A DNA stretch of 64,000 nucleotides, taken from Candidatus Rickettsia kotlanii. GTDB taxonomy: Bacteria > Pseudomonadota > Alphaproteobacteria > Rickettsiales > Rickettsiaceae. The stretch is taken from positions 702,001 to 766,000 of the forward strand of contig AP027062.1 of assembly GCA_030295365.1 (NCBI GenBank), written 5' to 3'. Of the stretch, positions 37,133-47,077 are shown piece by piece. The notes below the pieces were generated by a model. It had not been told where the DNA came from. It did no database searches and saw only the letters and a program-made list of their open reading frames with translations. The translations under genes and the position numbers were made by a program. Numbering within the stretch: the stretch's first letter is position 1; each line of letters opens with the position of its first letter.

Positions 37133-37591
37133 ATGTGGTATGCTTTACGAAGGTTAATTGCAGCAAATCCTATGGGATTTTTTCTGTGGTCTATTATCAC
37201 TAAATGGTATTTGATTGTAGCAGTTGCTTCCTTAATTACTTTATATTATACAGTATTGGGCTTAAAAAAAATTGGGTTTATAGATTATTTTACTGAAACT
37301 ACAGTCGAGATATTAGATACAACTAAAGCAGTTGCTCAAAATTGTACTACAAAACTCGGTCCTAATTGGAATCATTTAGTTAGTTTTTGGAATTGCTTAA
37401 GTGATCCTGGCGAATATAAGCATGAAAAAGGGACAGGAGCAAAAGTGTTAGAAGATGAAATAAATAAGCTGATGCCAAAACAAGCAGATAGTGCTGTAGA
37501 CGCTGAACGTCCTATAATAAATCCTTATGAAGAACTAGAAAATCCAAATAATCTTAATAATACCCCAAGCAGTAGTAATAATAATCGTTAA
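37133..37591 (+). CDS. Rickettsiales hypothetical membrane protein
   Basis: 152 residues. The N terminus Met-Trp-Tyr-Ala-Leu-Arg-Arg-Leu-Ile-Ala-Ala-Asn-Pro-Met-Gly is followed by one or two membrane helices (about 15-45). Next comes a soluble stretch with two cysteines in an amphipathic context and a Pro/Asn/Ser-rich tail. It looks like a rickettsial DUF family (possibly DUF2670, from memory). It is immediately upstream of petA and on the same strand, so a link to the bc1 complex is possible but unproven. Confidence 0.6.
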   Translation: MWYALRRLIAANPMGFFLWSIITKWYLIVAVASLITLYYTVLGLKKIGFIDYFTETTVEILDTTKAVAQNCTTKLGPNWNHLVSFWNCLSDPGEYKHEKGTGAKVLEDEINKLMPKQADSAVDAERPIINPYEELENPNNLNNTPSSSNNNR

Positions 37592-37612
37592 TTTATGTCA
37601 CTTTAATATTAT

Positions 37613-38146
37613 ATGTTGGATACTGAAGATAATAAAAACAAACAAACAACACGTCGTGATTTTATGGTTCTAACGGCTAGTAGTGTTGCAGCAATTGGGG
37701 CAGCATGTACTCTTTGGCCTCTAGTTGATTCTTTAAACCCTTCTGCGGACGTGCTAGCTTTATCATCAATTGAGGTTGATTTATCAGATATTGCGGTAGA
37801 TCAAACAGTGACGGTTAAATGGCAAGGTAGACCAGTTTTTATCACTAACCGTACGCCTGACAAAATAGCTGCAGCAAGAGCCGTTAAAATGTCAGAGCTG
37901 ATTGATCCTGAAGCAGATGAAACACGTGTGAAAGCAGGGCATGATAATTGGCTGGTGATGATCGGGATCTGCACGCATTTAGGTTGTGTACCGCTTGCTA
38001 ATCAAGGTGAATATGATGGATGGTTCTGTCCGTGCCATGGTTCACAATATGATTCTTCAGGTAGAGTTAGAAGAGGTCCTGCTCCTTTAAATTTAGTTGT
38101 GCCGCCTTATACTTTTATTAGCGACAAAAAAATTAGAATCGGGTAA
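37613..38146 (+). CDS. petA: ubiquinol-cytochrome c reductase Rieske iron-sulfur subunit
   Basis: 177 residues. A twin-arginine type N terminus (Thr-Arg-Arg-Asp-Phe-Met) precedes the single anchor helix. The [2Fe-2S] ligands are Cys120/His122 in Cys-Thr-His-Leu-Gly-Cys and Cys139/His142 in Cys-Pro-Cys-His-Gly-Ser; Cys125 and Cys141 form the disulfide. First gene of petABC. Confidence 0.97.
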   Translation: MLDTEDNKNKQTTRRDFMVLTASSVAAIGAACTLWPLVDSLNPSADVLALSSIEVDLSDIAVDQTVTVKWQGRPVFITNRTPDKIAAARAVKMSELIDPEADETRVKAGHDNWLVMIGICTHLGCVPLANQGEYDGWFCPCHGSQYDSSGRVRRGPAPLNLVVPPYTFISDKKIRIG

Positions 38147-38154
38147 TTTTATTT

Positions 38155-39351
38155 ATGAATAAAGATATTACCCCTAAAAAGCCTAATGCTATTATAGAAT
38201 GGATAGATTATCGTCTTCCTATTTTTGCGTTCCTAAAGCATTTTAGTCATTATCAAACTCCGAAAAATCTTAGCTATTTGTGGAATTTAGGCTCTATTGC
38301 CGGTATTGCGTTAGTGATTCAGATAATCACCGGCGTCATACTTGCTATGCACTATACTCCGCATGTCGATCATGCTTTCGATAGTGTTGAGCGAATCATG
38401 CGTAACGTGAATTACGGTTGGTTACTGCGTTACACTCATGCGGTAGGTGCATCGATGTTTTTTGCCGCCGTATACTTACACATAGCGAGAGGTTTGTATT
38501 ACGGCTCTTATAAAACACCTAGAGAACTGCTTTGGCATATCGGTATCATCATTTTTCTAACCATGATGGCTACTGCTTTCATGGGTTACGTGCTTCCTTG
38601 GGGGCAGATGAGCTACTGGGGAGCAACGGTTATTACTAATTTATTTTCCGCTATTCCGTTAATAGGGGAATTCATAGTTACGTGGTTATGGGGTGGTTTT
38701 TCTGTTGATAACCCGACATTAAATAGGTTCTTCTCACTGCATTATTTATTGCCGTTTATTATTGTTGCTTTAGTGATGCTGCATTTAGTGGCATTGCATC
38801 AGCATGGTTCAAATAACCCAAAAGGTATAGATGTTAAAAGCCCCAAAGATACTATTCCGTTCCACCCTTATTATACCGTAAAGGATTTTGTCGGTTTCGG
38901 GGTTTATTTCATAATATTTGCCTATTTTATTTTTTACGAACCTAATTATTTAGGACATCCCGATAATTACATTCCGGCAAATCCGCTAGTTACGCCTGCC
39001 CACATTGTCCCTGAATGGTATTTTCTGCCGTTTTATGCAATACTTAGAGCCGTGCCGTCTAAGCTTGGTGGGGTGCTATTAATGTTTGGAAGTATATTTG
39101 TGTTATTCTTACTACCTTGGCTTGATACTTCAAAAGTTAGAAGTAGCAATTATAGACCGATATACCGAATTGCTTTTTGGATATTTATGGTAGATTGTTT
39201 ATTGCTTGGTTATTTAGGCGGGCAGCCGGCAGAAGAGCCGTATATTATCATTAGCCGTTTTGCTGCTTGTTATTACTTTTTTCATGTCTTAGTAGCTCTG
39301 CCGCTGATAGGTAAATATGAAAAACCGCTGCCATTGCCGGAGGAGTTGTAA
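38155..39351 (+). CDS. petB: cytochrome b of the bc1 complex
   Basis: 398 residues, eight membrane helices. Two pairs of haem-ligand histidines are seen in the regions Arg-Tyr-Thr-His-Ala-Val-Gly and His-Ile-Ala-Arg, and His-Tyr-Leu-Leu-Pro and His-Leu-Val-Ala-Leu-His. The Qo-site motif Pro-Glu-Trp-Tyr is present. Quinol oxidation and quinone reduction take place on this subunit. It starts 8 bases after petA. Confidence 0.97.
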   Translation: MNKDITPKKPNAIIEWIDYRLPIFAFLKHFSHYQTPKNLSYLWNLGSIAGIALVIQIITGVILAMHYTPHVDHAFDSVERIMRNVNYGWLLRYTHAVGASMFFAAVYLHIARGLYYGSYKTPRELLWHIGIIIFLTMMATAFMGYVLPWGQMSYWGATVITNLFSAIPLIGEFIVTWLWGGFSVDNPTLNRFFSLHYLLPFIIVALVMLHLVALHQHGSNNPKGIDVKSPKDTIPFHPYYTVKDFVGFGVYFIIFAYFIFYEPNYLGHPDNYIPANPLVTPAHIVPEWYFLPFYAILRAVPSKLGGVLLMFGSIFVLFLLPWLDTSKVRSSNYRPIYRIAFWIFMVDCLLLGYLGGQPAEEPYIIISRFAACYYFFHVLVALPLIGKYEKPLPLPEEL

Positions 39352-39374
39352 GAGTTGAGTCATTGTGAAGAGAT

Positions 39375-39473
39375 GTCATTGCAAGGAAATTGCATAGCAA
39401 TTGACGAAGCAATCTCAGGAGTTTGTTATTATTTCATGAGATTGCTGTGCAGCCTATGGCTACTCGCAATAAA
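39375..39473. repeat. family A repeat after petB
   Basis: About 99 bases, gtcattgcaaggaaattgca to tactcgcaataaag, with acgaagcaatctcagga and tcatgagattgct arms. Confidence 0.78.
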
Positions 39474-39747
39474 GTTTTTTGTATTATACAAATTTATGCA
39501 GTAACCAATAGTATATATAGTAACTAACAAGAAAAATGGTATATACTCTATACTGGTGTTACTTTTATATTTAATAAAAAGAATATATCAACATAAAAAT
39601 GATACAGTTAAGAAGTTTAGTAAAAAGTATAATTGCAAAATTTTAGTATTTTATGAGATTCATCAACTATGAATTCAGCAATAAATAGAGAAAAACAAAT
39701 ATAAATTGGGATGATTTGTATAATGAAATTATTCTGTAATAAAAACA
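39474..39747. other. AT-rich gap between petB and petC with no gene
   Basis: This stretch has no open frame of interest, no RNA gene and no clear repeat. It lies between two family A copies. In most alphaproteobacteria petB and petC are close or fused, so the gap of about 500 bases seems to have grown by repeat insertion. Confidence 0.6.
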
Positions 39748-39854
39748 TCATTATTGCAAGGAAAGACAAAATCTCAACACGACAATCTTATAAAATAATA
39801 TATAAACTCCTGAGATTGCTTCGTCAACATTTTCAATTTCCCCTTGCAATGACG
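39748..39854. repeat. family A repeat upstream of petC
   Basis: Roughly 107 bases, catcattattgcaaggaaag to ccccttgcaatgacg, with an inner cctgagattgcttcgtc segment. The left end has diverged. It ends 13 bases before the petC ATG. Confidence 0.78.
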
Positions 39855-39867
39855 ACTCAAAAAAATT

Positions 39868-40623
39868 ATGAAAACTAAACTACTTATCCCTATCATCATA
39901 CTACTAACTTCGTGCTTCAGTTTAGCCAATGAAGAAGTATTACATCCAAAAAAGATGAAATGGTCGTTTGACGGCGTATTTGGTACAGTTAATCGTGAAG
40001 CAGCACAAAGAGGTTTTCAGGTCTATAAAGAAGTTTGTAGTGTCTGCCATGGTTTAAACAATTTATATTACCGTAATCTTAAAGATATCGGCTTTTCGGA
40101 TGATGAGATAAAAGAGATTGCCAAAGGCTATACGATAAAAGACGGCCCTAATGATGAAGGTGAGATATTTGACCGCCCCGCTCTTCCCTCTGATCGTTTT
40201 GTACCTCCTTACCCTAATGAGCAAGCAGCAAGAGCAGCTAATAACGGTGCTCATCCTCCTGATTTATCGTTGATAATAAAAGCACGTCATGACGGAGCTA
40301 ATTATATATATTCGCTACTTACCGGCTATACCGAATCGCCGGCAGATTTTAAGCTGATGCAGGGGACTTATTATAATCCCTATTTCCCTGGCAAGCAAAT
40401 AGCAATGCCGCCGCCGCTTACAGACGGGCAGGTAACCTATATGGACGGTACTAACGCAAGTGTAGAGCATATGTCGCAAGATGTTGTGGTATTTCTACAA
40501 TGGGCAGCTGAGCCGGAAATGGAACATCGTAAATCTATGGGTCTTAAAGTTATGATGTTTTTAGCAGTATTTACTATCTTTTTCTATATTGCAAAAAACC
40601 GCATTTGGTCTAATTTAAAGTAA
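39868..40623 (+). CDS. petC: cytochrome c1 of the bc1 complex
   Basis: 251 residues. Signal peptide of about 20 residues. The haem c site is Cys57-Ser-Val-Cys60-His61. Arg-Pro-Ala-Leu-Pro-Ser-Asp-Arg and Ala-Asn-Asn-Gly-Ala-His-Pro-Pro-Asp-Leu-Ser are typical, and Tyr-Asn-Pro-Tyr-Phe-Pro-Gly leads to the Met ligand (Ile-Ala-Met-Pro-Pro-Pro-Leu). A C-terminal anchor helix ends the protein. It passes electrons from the Rieske centre to cytochrome c. Confidence 0.97.
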   Translation: MKTKLLIPIIILLTSCFSLANEEVLHPKKMKWSFDGVFGTVNREAAQRGFQVYKEVCSVCHGLNNLYYRNLKDIGFSDDEIKEIAKGYTIKDGPNDEGEIFDRPALPSDRFVPPYPNEQAARAANNGAHPPDLSLIIKARHDGANYIYSLLTGYTESPADFKLMQGTYYNPYFPGKQIAMPPPLTDGQVTYMDGTNASVEHMSQDVVVFLQWAAEPEMEHRKSMGLKVMMFLAVFTIFFYIAKNRIWSNLK

Positions 40624-40684
40624 TTGTTGAGTGGATCAGTTTCCTATTATTGGCGTTGTTGCATGGATCATTAAACATGTTCGA

Positions 40685-40801
40685 TGTCATTTCTACAAAA
40701 GCAAGAATCCGGTAAAAAATGATAAAAACATAGCAAACTATATAAAAATTTAGTATATAATTAGATTAAAAACTGGATTCCTGCCTTTCGTAGAAATGAC
40801 A
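40685..40801. repeat. family B repeat after petC
   Basis: About 117 bases, gtcatttctacaaaagcaag to tgcctttcgtagaaatgaca, with an AT-rich centre. Confidence 0.78.
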
Positions 40802-40869
40802 TAAATAATCAGTCTATGCTACCCTTTTTGGCCTCTTTCTTGGTATAATGACTTATCTTTGCTATACTT

Positions 40870-41335
40870 ATCCTAAAATTTATATAAGTAGCTATTTATA
40901 ATTACTTTACTTGCGGCGATAACAGGATTTATTAGTTCAATAATTCCTGAAATTTTGAAAATATATAAAGATATTAACGATAAAAAACACGAGATAAATA
41001 TTTTAGACCGTCAAATTGCTAATAACAAACTTAATTAGTCTAAAACTTTTACAGAGCTTACCATATCACAAGAAATGGCAGAGCAATATTCTCTTTACTC
41101 CACTTATAAATCAGATATTAGTTGGGTTGATGCTTTAAAATGGCTCGGCAAGACCTGTGCTTGCCTATAGCTTTTTTGCAATGTATGGAGAAGTTAAATA
41201 TGTTCAATATAAATCGTTAAAAAGTTCTGCTCTGCTAGTTGAATATCTAGATATATTATGGAGCATAAAAGATTAAACTATTTTTGCGGAGATTATTAGT
41301 TTTTATTTGGGGCAGTGTATTTTCAGCAAATTATG
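40870..41335 (+). pseudogene. decayed phage or gene-transfer-agent holin (3TM type)
   Basis: Translation in shifting frames gives Thr-Gly-Phe-Ile-Ser-Ser-Ile-Ile-Pro-Glu-Ile-Leu-Lys-Ile-Tyr-Lys-Asp, a Trp-Val-Asp-Ala-Leu-Lys-Trp segment and Pro-Val-Leu-Ala-Tyr-Ser-Phe-Phe-Ala-Met-Tyr. A final Ile-Phe-Ala-Glu-Ile-Ile-Ser-Phe-Tyr-Leu-Gly-Gln follows. This order (N-terminal helix, Asp-Ala-Leu-Asn-x-x-Val-Arg-Pro-like region, C-terminal Phe-Tyr-Phe-Gly) is that of 3TM holins of phages and gene transfer agents. A TAG and frameshifts break it. No other phage gene survives around it. Confidence 0.6.
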
Positions 41336-41411
41336 GAAATATAAGACTTGAATTTTAAATAGATAATTTTATATATTTAATATGTAACTAACAAAATTAA
41401 TGGTGGTTTTT

Positions 41412-41915
41412 ATGTTAAAGAGCGTAAGGTTATATATTCCGTCTATAGCAGCTATAATTTTATCTAGTAATATTGCAATAGCTAATAAGAATTATGATTC
41501 CGGTAATGCAACGCCACTGCGTCAGGTAGCAGATTTAATAGATAATCAAATTACAAATATTGATAATTTATTTAAAAATAGATTGCTGCTTTATGAATCT
41601 AATAGCATAAAAAGCAATTTTATTACTAAAGATAAGAAGTATATTATTGTTATGGAAGTACCTGGCTTTGATAAAAGTCAAATTAAGGTTAAAGTGAACA
41701 GTAATAAGTTATTTATTACAGGGAATATAGAAGAAAAAAATAAAGCTGATGATTCAGATAATTATATGAATAAAAATTTTAATTATGTAATATCATTATA
41801 TGAAGATGTAGATCAGGCAAATATCTCTTCAAGCCTTAAGAATGGGATACTTACTATTATTCTACCTCGTATTGAGATTAAAGAACAAGAAGCAAGAGAG
41901 ATAGTAATTGATTAA
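41412..41915 (+). CDS. hspC2: small heat-shock protein (Hsp20) with an N-terminal signal sequence
   Basis: 167 residues from the ATG at 41412, which has ggtgg seven bases upstream; an ATG at 41400 would add four residues. Residues 1-26 form a hydrophobic signal-like segment ending Ile-Ala-Ile-Ala-Asn. The alpha-crystallin domain (about 70-160) has Val-Met-Glu-Val-Pro-Gly-Phe-Asp-Lys and Leu-Lys-Asn-Gly-Ile-Leu-Thr-Ile, the latter matching the L-x-x-GxLxI hallmark. A signal sequence is unusual for Hsp20; if cleaved, the chaperone acts outside the cytoplasm. The symbol follows my recall of the rickettsial gene next to petC. Confidence 0.82.
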   Translation: MLKSVRLYIPSIAAIILSSNIAIANKNYDSGNATPLRQVADLIDNQITNIDNLFKNRLLLYESNSIKSNFITKDKKYIIVMEVPGFDKSQIKVKVNSNKLFITGNIEEKNKADDSDNYMNKNFNYVISLYEDVDQANISSSLKNGILTIILPRIEIKEQEAREIVID

Positions 41916-41937
41916 TCAAGCATTGCTAAATATTAGC

Positions 41938-42650
41938 ATTTAATTTTTCTGAAATAAAACCTTTCTCTATATAGTTAGGTAATTTTATTAGCTCCTGCTT
42001 TAGTTTATTATCTACTCCTATGGTTTCAAATTTTCAATCGACTAAGAAAATTATAGGTTTAGTGTTATGAATAAAGAAGAAGTCAAAATTCGGTTTGTTA
42101 TCAAAATATCGATTAACACGAGGGAAATGATAAGCATGAGTAATAATAGCAATTTCAGCGTTACTTAAGTCAATGTTACCGTTTTCATGCTCTTTATATA
42201 GAGTTTTAAATTGTTCGTCGGTATTGGTTTGGTATTCCGGCAGCGTAATTTTCTTTTGGATAATCGGTAATAATATTTTTATCAAGCGCTTCTTGTAGTA
42301 ATTTATTATCATACGCTTGCCGTTAAACAAAATCATCAGTCCGTATTTTTTCAATTCTTCATATGTTAGGCTAGATATTTGCTTATCAAGTTTTTTAGCT
42401 GCTACTTCTGTTGCAATCTCTATGCCAAGCCTCATCATATTATATCCGTCCTCTTTATTTGCAGCCCCTATATTTTGAGTATCGGAATTGATAGGTACTT
42501 TGGTATAAGAATGTCTTGCGGATTTTTTCATTAGCAGGATCAAACTCTAGATTATTTAGATCGGTTATTACCTGCTCAAAATGTTTATCTTGAGTAAATT
42601 TTTGATAACTCTGAAATCTTTTCTAGTTTTTTATGTTGCGATAAAAATAA
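41938..42650 (-). pseudogene. decayed YdcF/SanA-like (DUF218) gene
   Basis: The main frame (42543 down to 42034) is helical and contains Ala-Ile-Ile-Thr-His-Ala-Tyr-His-Phe-Pro-Arg-Val-Asn-Arg-Tyr-Phe. That resembles the Thr-x-x-His-x-x-Arg motif of the ElyC/SanA/YdcF family. After a TGA the same frame continues for about 35 sensible residues (Lys-Phe-Glu-Thr-Ile-Gly-Val-Asp). Upstream, another frame gives Tyr-Gln-Lys-Phe-Thr-Gln-Asp-Lys-His-Phe-Glu, which should be the N terminus. A nonsense codon and a frameshift show decay. The family call is tentative. Confidence 0.55.
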
Positions 42651-42717
42651 TAAGGTTGAAATATGAAAAGGCCATACCAAAGCTTGACTATGATATCAAG
42701 AAAAATAACTTTTAATC

Positions 42718-43680
42718 ATTTATCCGCTTTTTAGCTTTGCTAGATCTTGAGAGGTGGGCAGGCATTGTTCAAGCTTTTTAGGTAATGTTGTTATAAGCTT
42801 AAATTGTGATACTCCTATTGATTTTGGATGCCTTCTATAGCGTATTCTAGTAATACCTTGTTTTTCTTTGCACAAAATTAACCCAATTGTAGGATTATCC
42901 GAATTATCTTTAATTGTGCGATCCATTAAATTAAGATAAAAATTTAGTTTACGGCATATCCCGGCTTAAACTTGCCGATTTTTAATGCAATAACAACATA
43001 GCATTTGAGTTTTATGTGATAAAAAACTAAATCCAAATAATAATCTTCTCCCTCAAGTTCTATATGATACTGATTGCCAACAAATGCAAAACCTTGTCCT
43101 AACTCTAATAAAAAGTTTTTAATATTATCTATCAATTTATTTTCTAAATCTCGTTCTATTATTTTACCTTGAATATCTAAAAATTCTAAGTTATACAGGT
43201 CTTTTATAATCGACCTTGCAAAAGTTATTTATACCTTTCGCTGACCCTTCATGTAAATTACTTTTAATTTGCAAAGATAATACATTTCTGGACCAACCAT
43301 TTTTGATGGTTTGTTGTGCATGCCAAATTCTTTGGTTTATATTTTTTAGTTTTAAAAAAATAATAATATTATGACCCCATGGAATTTCTCCAACTGCCTG
43401 TTGGAGAATTTGGTCATCATTATGTTCTGCAAAAAACTGATGCATATAAGAAAGGTTTTGATATGATAATCCTTTCATTTCAAGAAATTCTTTACGCAAA
43501 TCATCAGAAATATTTTGAATAATTTTTGATTCCTATTTTTCTTTATTCTGACATTCTAAAATTAATTTTCCTGTATCCAATACAGAACTATTAATTCTTT
43601 ATTTACTGCTAAATGGGCTCTAGTACGAGCTTTGCTAATTTCTTGTTTTAAATTTTTAATTAAATCAGTATATGATTCAT
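42718..43680 (-). pseudogene. decayed YhcG/DUF1016 PD-(D/E)XK nuclease gene
   Basis: Starts at 43680 with Met-Asn-Glu-Ser-Tyr-Thr-Asp-Leu-Ile-Lys and goes through three frames. The DUF1016 N-terminal part has Leu-Ser-Tyr-Gln-Asn-Leu-Ser-Tyr-Met-His-Gln-Phe and Ile-Pro-Trp-Gly-His-Asn. The nuclease part (Gly-Gln-Gly-Phe-Ala-Phe-Val-Gly-Asn-Gln, then Asp-Leu-Val-Phe-Tyr-His) has Ala-Leu-Lys where the catalytic Glu-Leu-Lys should be. The last part is Asn-Pro-Thr-Ile-Gly-Leu-Ile-Leu-Cys. Several frameshifts and the lost catalytic Glu make it non-functional. Confidence 0.83.
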
Positions 43681-43708
43681 TACTTAAAGTATTGCTTATT
43701 GATTTTCA

Positions 43709-44816
43709 CTACTTCTTACCACGAGTATTCATAACAAGGTTTGCGGAAACAAATTCTTCAAGGTCACCGTCAAGCACTCCTTTAGTATCGGAAGTTTCAT
43801 AATCGGTACGTAAATCTTTTACCATTTGATAAGGTTGCAAAACATATGATCTAATTTGATGTCCCCAGCTATTATCGGTTTTAGTGGCATTCTGCTCGTT
43901 AACGCTATCGGTACGTTTTTGCATTTCAAGCTCATAGAGTTTGGCTTGAAGCATTTTCATAGCTTGAGCTTTATTTTTATGCTGCGATCTATCGCTTTGG
44001 CATTGTGTTACCGTACCAGTCGGTATATGAGTAATACGTACAGCTGAATCGGTAGTATTAACGTGCTGCCCGCCGGCTCCCGATGCTCTAAAAGTATCGA
44101 TTCTTAAATTTTTATCCTCAATAGTAATTGCTATATTATCATCAATTTCGGGATATACCCAGCTACTTGCAAAGCTAGTCATTCTTTTACCTGCTGCATT
44201 AAACGGAGAAATACGCACTAATCTGTGAACGCCAGCTTCGGTCTTAAACCAGCCGTAAGCACGCTTTCCTATTATCCTAATCGTGCATGATTTAATGCCT
44301 GCCTCTTCGCCGTTAATCATATTGATTATTTCGGTTTTAAAGCCGAGTCTTTCGGCAAAACGCAAATACATACGCATCATAATAGACGCCCAGTCATAGC
44401 TTTCAGTTCCCCCGGCTCCAGCATTAATCTCTAAAAAGCAATTATTACCGTCTGCTTCACCTGAAAACAAACATTCCGTTTCAAATTTGGCAGCAATAAT
44501 GCTTAAATTTTTTAAGTCCTGTTCAATTTGTGAAAGTGTTTCTAAATCGTTTTCGGCTTCAGCCATTTCTTCAAGTTCTAAAGCATCTTTTAAATTGGAT
44601 TTGAGTTTATTAAAAACATTTAGTTTTTCTTCTAGATTACTTTTTTCTCGCAGTAATTTTTGAGCATTAGCCTGATCATTCCATAAACTAGGATCGGCTG
44701 TTAACTCTTCTAACGCGTTCAGTCTTTCAGTTGATGCTTCAACGTCAAAGTGACCTCCAAAGTAGTGCTAAAGACTGCTCAATTTTTTTTACATAATTTT
44801 CTATTTCAGCTCGCAT
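43709..44816 (-). CDS. prfB: peptide chain release factor 2, made by programmed +1 frameshift
   Basis: The zero frame starts at ATG 44816 and has 23 codons before a TGA (44747-44745). Shifting +1 gives Leu-Asp-Val-Glu-Ala-Ser-Thr-Glu-Arg-Leu and runs to 43709, about 368 residues, the RF2 norm. The codon-recognition Ser-Pro-Phe tripeptide (Arg-Ile-Ser-Pro-Phe) and the catalytic Gly-Gly-Gln (Gly-Ala-Gly-Gly-Gln-His-Val-Asn) are present. RF2 ends translation at TGA and TAA. Annotating only the longest downstream frame would lose the N terminus. Confidence 0.95.
44744..44758 (-). promoter_or_regulatory. RF2 programmed +1 frameshift site
   Basis: On the minus strand the site reads GGAGGTCACTTTGAC. 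GGAGG is a Shine-Dalgarno-like stimulator, CTT the slippery codon and TGA the in-frame stop. This matches the classic E. coli prfB site in order; the spacing here from GGAGG to CTT is three bases. Low RF2 lets the ribosome slip onto GAC and finish RF2, giving autoregulation. Confidence 0.95.
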
Positions 44817-44866
44817 TATTTTTCCCTGTTATAAATTTCGATTTTGTTATATATTACCATGGTTTA

Positions 44867-44900
44867 GTGTTATCCCGCGACTTGATCGCAGGATCTCAGA
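44867..44900. repeat. family C repeat remnant
   Basis: Only one arm remains (gttatcccgcgacttgatcg, then aggatctcag) between the divergent prfB and lepA genes. Confidence 0.55.
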
Positions 44901-44933
44901 CAATAAACAAATGCAAATTATATCACAATAATT

Positions 44934-46736
44934 ATGAATCATCAAAAATATATAAGGAACTTCTCAATAATCGCCCATATTGATCACGGTAAATCTACAT
45001 TAGCCGATAGGTTAATTGAACATTGCGGCGGCTTGCAGGCTAGGGAAATGAGCCAGCAAGTGTTAGATTCGATGGATATTGAACAAGAGAGAGGTATAAC
45101 TATTAAGGCACAAACCGTGCGGCTTGTATATAAAGCTAAAGACGGTAACACCTACTATTTGAATCTAATGGACACTCCTGGGCATGTCGATTTTGCTTAT
45201 GAAGTTAGTAGGTCACTTGCTGCTTGTGAAGGCTCGTTATTGGTAGTTGATAGTACACAAGGAGTAGAAGCACAAACGCTTGCCAATGTTTACCAAGCAA
45301 TCGAGAATGATCATGAGATTGTACTGGTGCTTAACAAACTTGACCTACCGGCATCAGAACCTGAACAGGTTAAGCAGCAAATAGAAGATATAATCGGAAT
45401 CGATGCAAGTGAGGCTGTGCTAATCTCTGCTAAAAGCGGTATAGGAATTGATTTAGTTTTAGAGGCTATAGTCAATAAATTACCTCCGCCAAAAGAAAGT
45501 AGTTCTGATATTTTGAAAGCTTTGCTTGTTGATAGTTGGTATGACCCATATCTTGGCGTGGTTATTTTAGTACGTGTTATTGATGGCTACTTACGTAAGA
45601 ATATGCGTATTAAAATGATAGCTACTAACTCGGTTTATACCGTTGAGAATGTTGGCTATTTTACTCCGAAAAAACATGTTTCAGATGTTCTGAATGCAGG
45701 CGAAATCGGCTTCTTTACTGCGGCTATAAAGCAAGTAGCGGATTGTAAAGTTGGGGATACTATCATTGATGAAAAAAAGCCTTGTGAGCAAGCTCTACCG
45801 GGTTTTAAACCAAACTTACCCGTAGTGTTTTGTGGTCTTTATCCAACGGATAGCTCGGAATTTGAGCATCTAAAGGATTCACTAGCTAAATTACGCCTTA
45901 ATGATGCTAGTTTTGAGTATGAAGTGGAAAGCTCTTCGGCACTCGGAGTAGGTTTTAGATGCGGCTTTTTAGGGTTGTTACATTTAGAGATAATCCAAGA
46001 ACGTTTAAGTAGGGAATTCGATTTAGATTTAATCACTACCGCTCCAAGCGTGGTGTATAAAATTCATATGCGGGACGGTGAGAACTTAGAGATACATAAC
46101 CCGGCAGATTTGCCTGATTTACAAAAAATCGAATCAATGGAAGAGCCTTGGATTAAGGCAACTATAATGGTACCTGATGAGTTTTTAGGTGCGGTACTAT
46201 CGCTTTGTACAGAAAAGAGAGGGGTGCAGCTTGATCATAGCTATATAGCAAATAGGGCTAAAATAATTTATAAATTACCGCTAAATGAGATAGTTTACGA
46301 TTTCTACGATCGTTTAAAAAGCTGTTCTAAAGGTTATGCAAGTTTTGAATGGCAAATGGATGTTTATGAACCTGCCGAACTTGTTAAGCTGGGGATTTTG
46401 GTTAACGCAGAGGCGGTTGATGCACTATCCACAATCGTACACCGCTCACGTGCCGAGCAAAGGGGAAGGGCATTATGCGTAAGGTTAAAGGATTTAATAC
46501 CGAGACAGCAGATTGATATAGCAATTCAAGCAAGTATAGGTAGTCGTATTATCGCTCGTGAGACTATTAAAGCCCTACGTAAAGATGTTTTATCTAAATG
46601 TTACGGTGGTGATATAAGTCGTAAACGTAAATTACTTGAGAAACAAAAAGCAGGTAAAAAGAGAATGAGACAGTACGGTAATATCGAAATTCCGCAATCT
46701 GCGTTTATTGCAGCTTTAAAAATAGGTAATGAATAA
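44934..46736 (+). CDS. lepA: elongation factor 4 (LepA), ribosome back-translocase GTPase
   Basis: 600 residues. G motifs Ala-His-Ile-Asp-His-Gly-Lys-Ser-Thr, Arg-Gly-Ile-Thr-Ile-Lys-Ala, Asp-Thr-Pro-Gly-His-Val-Asp-Phe and Asn-Lys-Leu-Asp are intact. The LepA-specific C-terminal domain has [16 protein letters not shown]. Works on stalled or initiating ribosomes. Divergent from prfB. Confidence 0.97.
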   Translation: MNHQKYIRNFSIIAHIDHGKSTLADRLIEHCGGLQAREMSQQVLDSMDIEQERGITIKAQTVRLVYKAKDGNTYYLNLMDTPGHVDFAYEVSRSLAACEGSLLVVDSTQGVEAQTLANVYQAIENDHEIVLVLNKLDLPASEPEQVKQQIEDIIGIDASEAVLISAKSGIGIDLVLEAIVNKLPPPKESSSDILKALLVDSWYDPYLGVVILVRVIDGYLRKNMRIKMIATNSVYTVENVGYFTPKKHVSDVLNAGEIGFFTAAIKQVADCKVGDTIIDEKKPCEQALPGFKPNLPVVFCGLYPTDSSEFEHLKDSLAKLRLNDASFEYEVESSSALGVGFRCGFLGLLHLEIIQERLSREFDLDLITTAPSVVYKIHMRDGENLEIHNPADLPDLQKIESMEEPWIKATIMVPDEFLGAVLSLCTEKRGVQLDHSYIANRAKIIYKLPLNEIVYDFYDRLKSCSKGYASFEWQMDVYEPAELVKLGILVNAEAVDALSTIVHRSRAEQRGRALCVRLKDLIPRQQIDIAIQASIGSRIIARETIKALRKDVLSKCYGGDISRKRKLLEKQKAGKKRMRQYGNIEIPQSAFIAALKIGNE

Positions 46737-46827
46737 AACTTTTTTATTTTATATAAAGAAAACGCTAGACGTTATAATAAAGATTTGTTATAAGGAAGTA
46801 TCTGAATCTTCTAGATGCTTCTAATGT

Positions 46828-46902
46828 TCCTCGGTAGCTTAGTGGTAGAGCAAACGGCTGTTAACCGTTCGGTCGCTGGTTCGAATCCGGCCCGAGGAGC
46901 CA
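46828..46902 (+). tRNA. tRNA-Asn (anticodon GTT)
   Basis: 75 bases with encoded CCA. The acceptor stem TCCTCGG pairs with CCGAGGA. The D arm is GCTTAGTGGTAGAGC, the anticodon stem AACGG/CCGTT holds the loop CTGTTAA, and the T arm GCTGG TTCGAAT CCGGC is regular. A cluster of decayed mobile-type genes begins just downstream. Confidence 0.97.
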
Positions 46903-47077
46903 TGCCTTGATTTTTGACAAATTTACGCATGAATCAAACAGCGAATGCAGCATAAAATCAAGCTTTTTGCCTGTTAATTTAATTGTCGAAAACACAGTTT
47001 TTATTAGGCGTCTTTTTCCCTCAGCATTCGACAAAACAAAATATTAATGGCGTTAGCAATTGCATTTAGTACATTTG
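46903..47077. other. non-coding stretch between tRNA-Asn and the recombinase remnant
   Basis: No gene or RNA is seen. I found no convincing direct repeat of the tRNA 3' end here by eye, so an attachment site is not claimed. Confidence 0.4.

Noticed and set aside
46828-47077. attachment site at tRNA-Asn
   Set aside because: I found no clear direct repeat of the tRNA 3' end in the following 2.5 kb by eye, so no att site is claimed.
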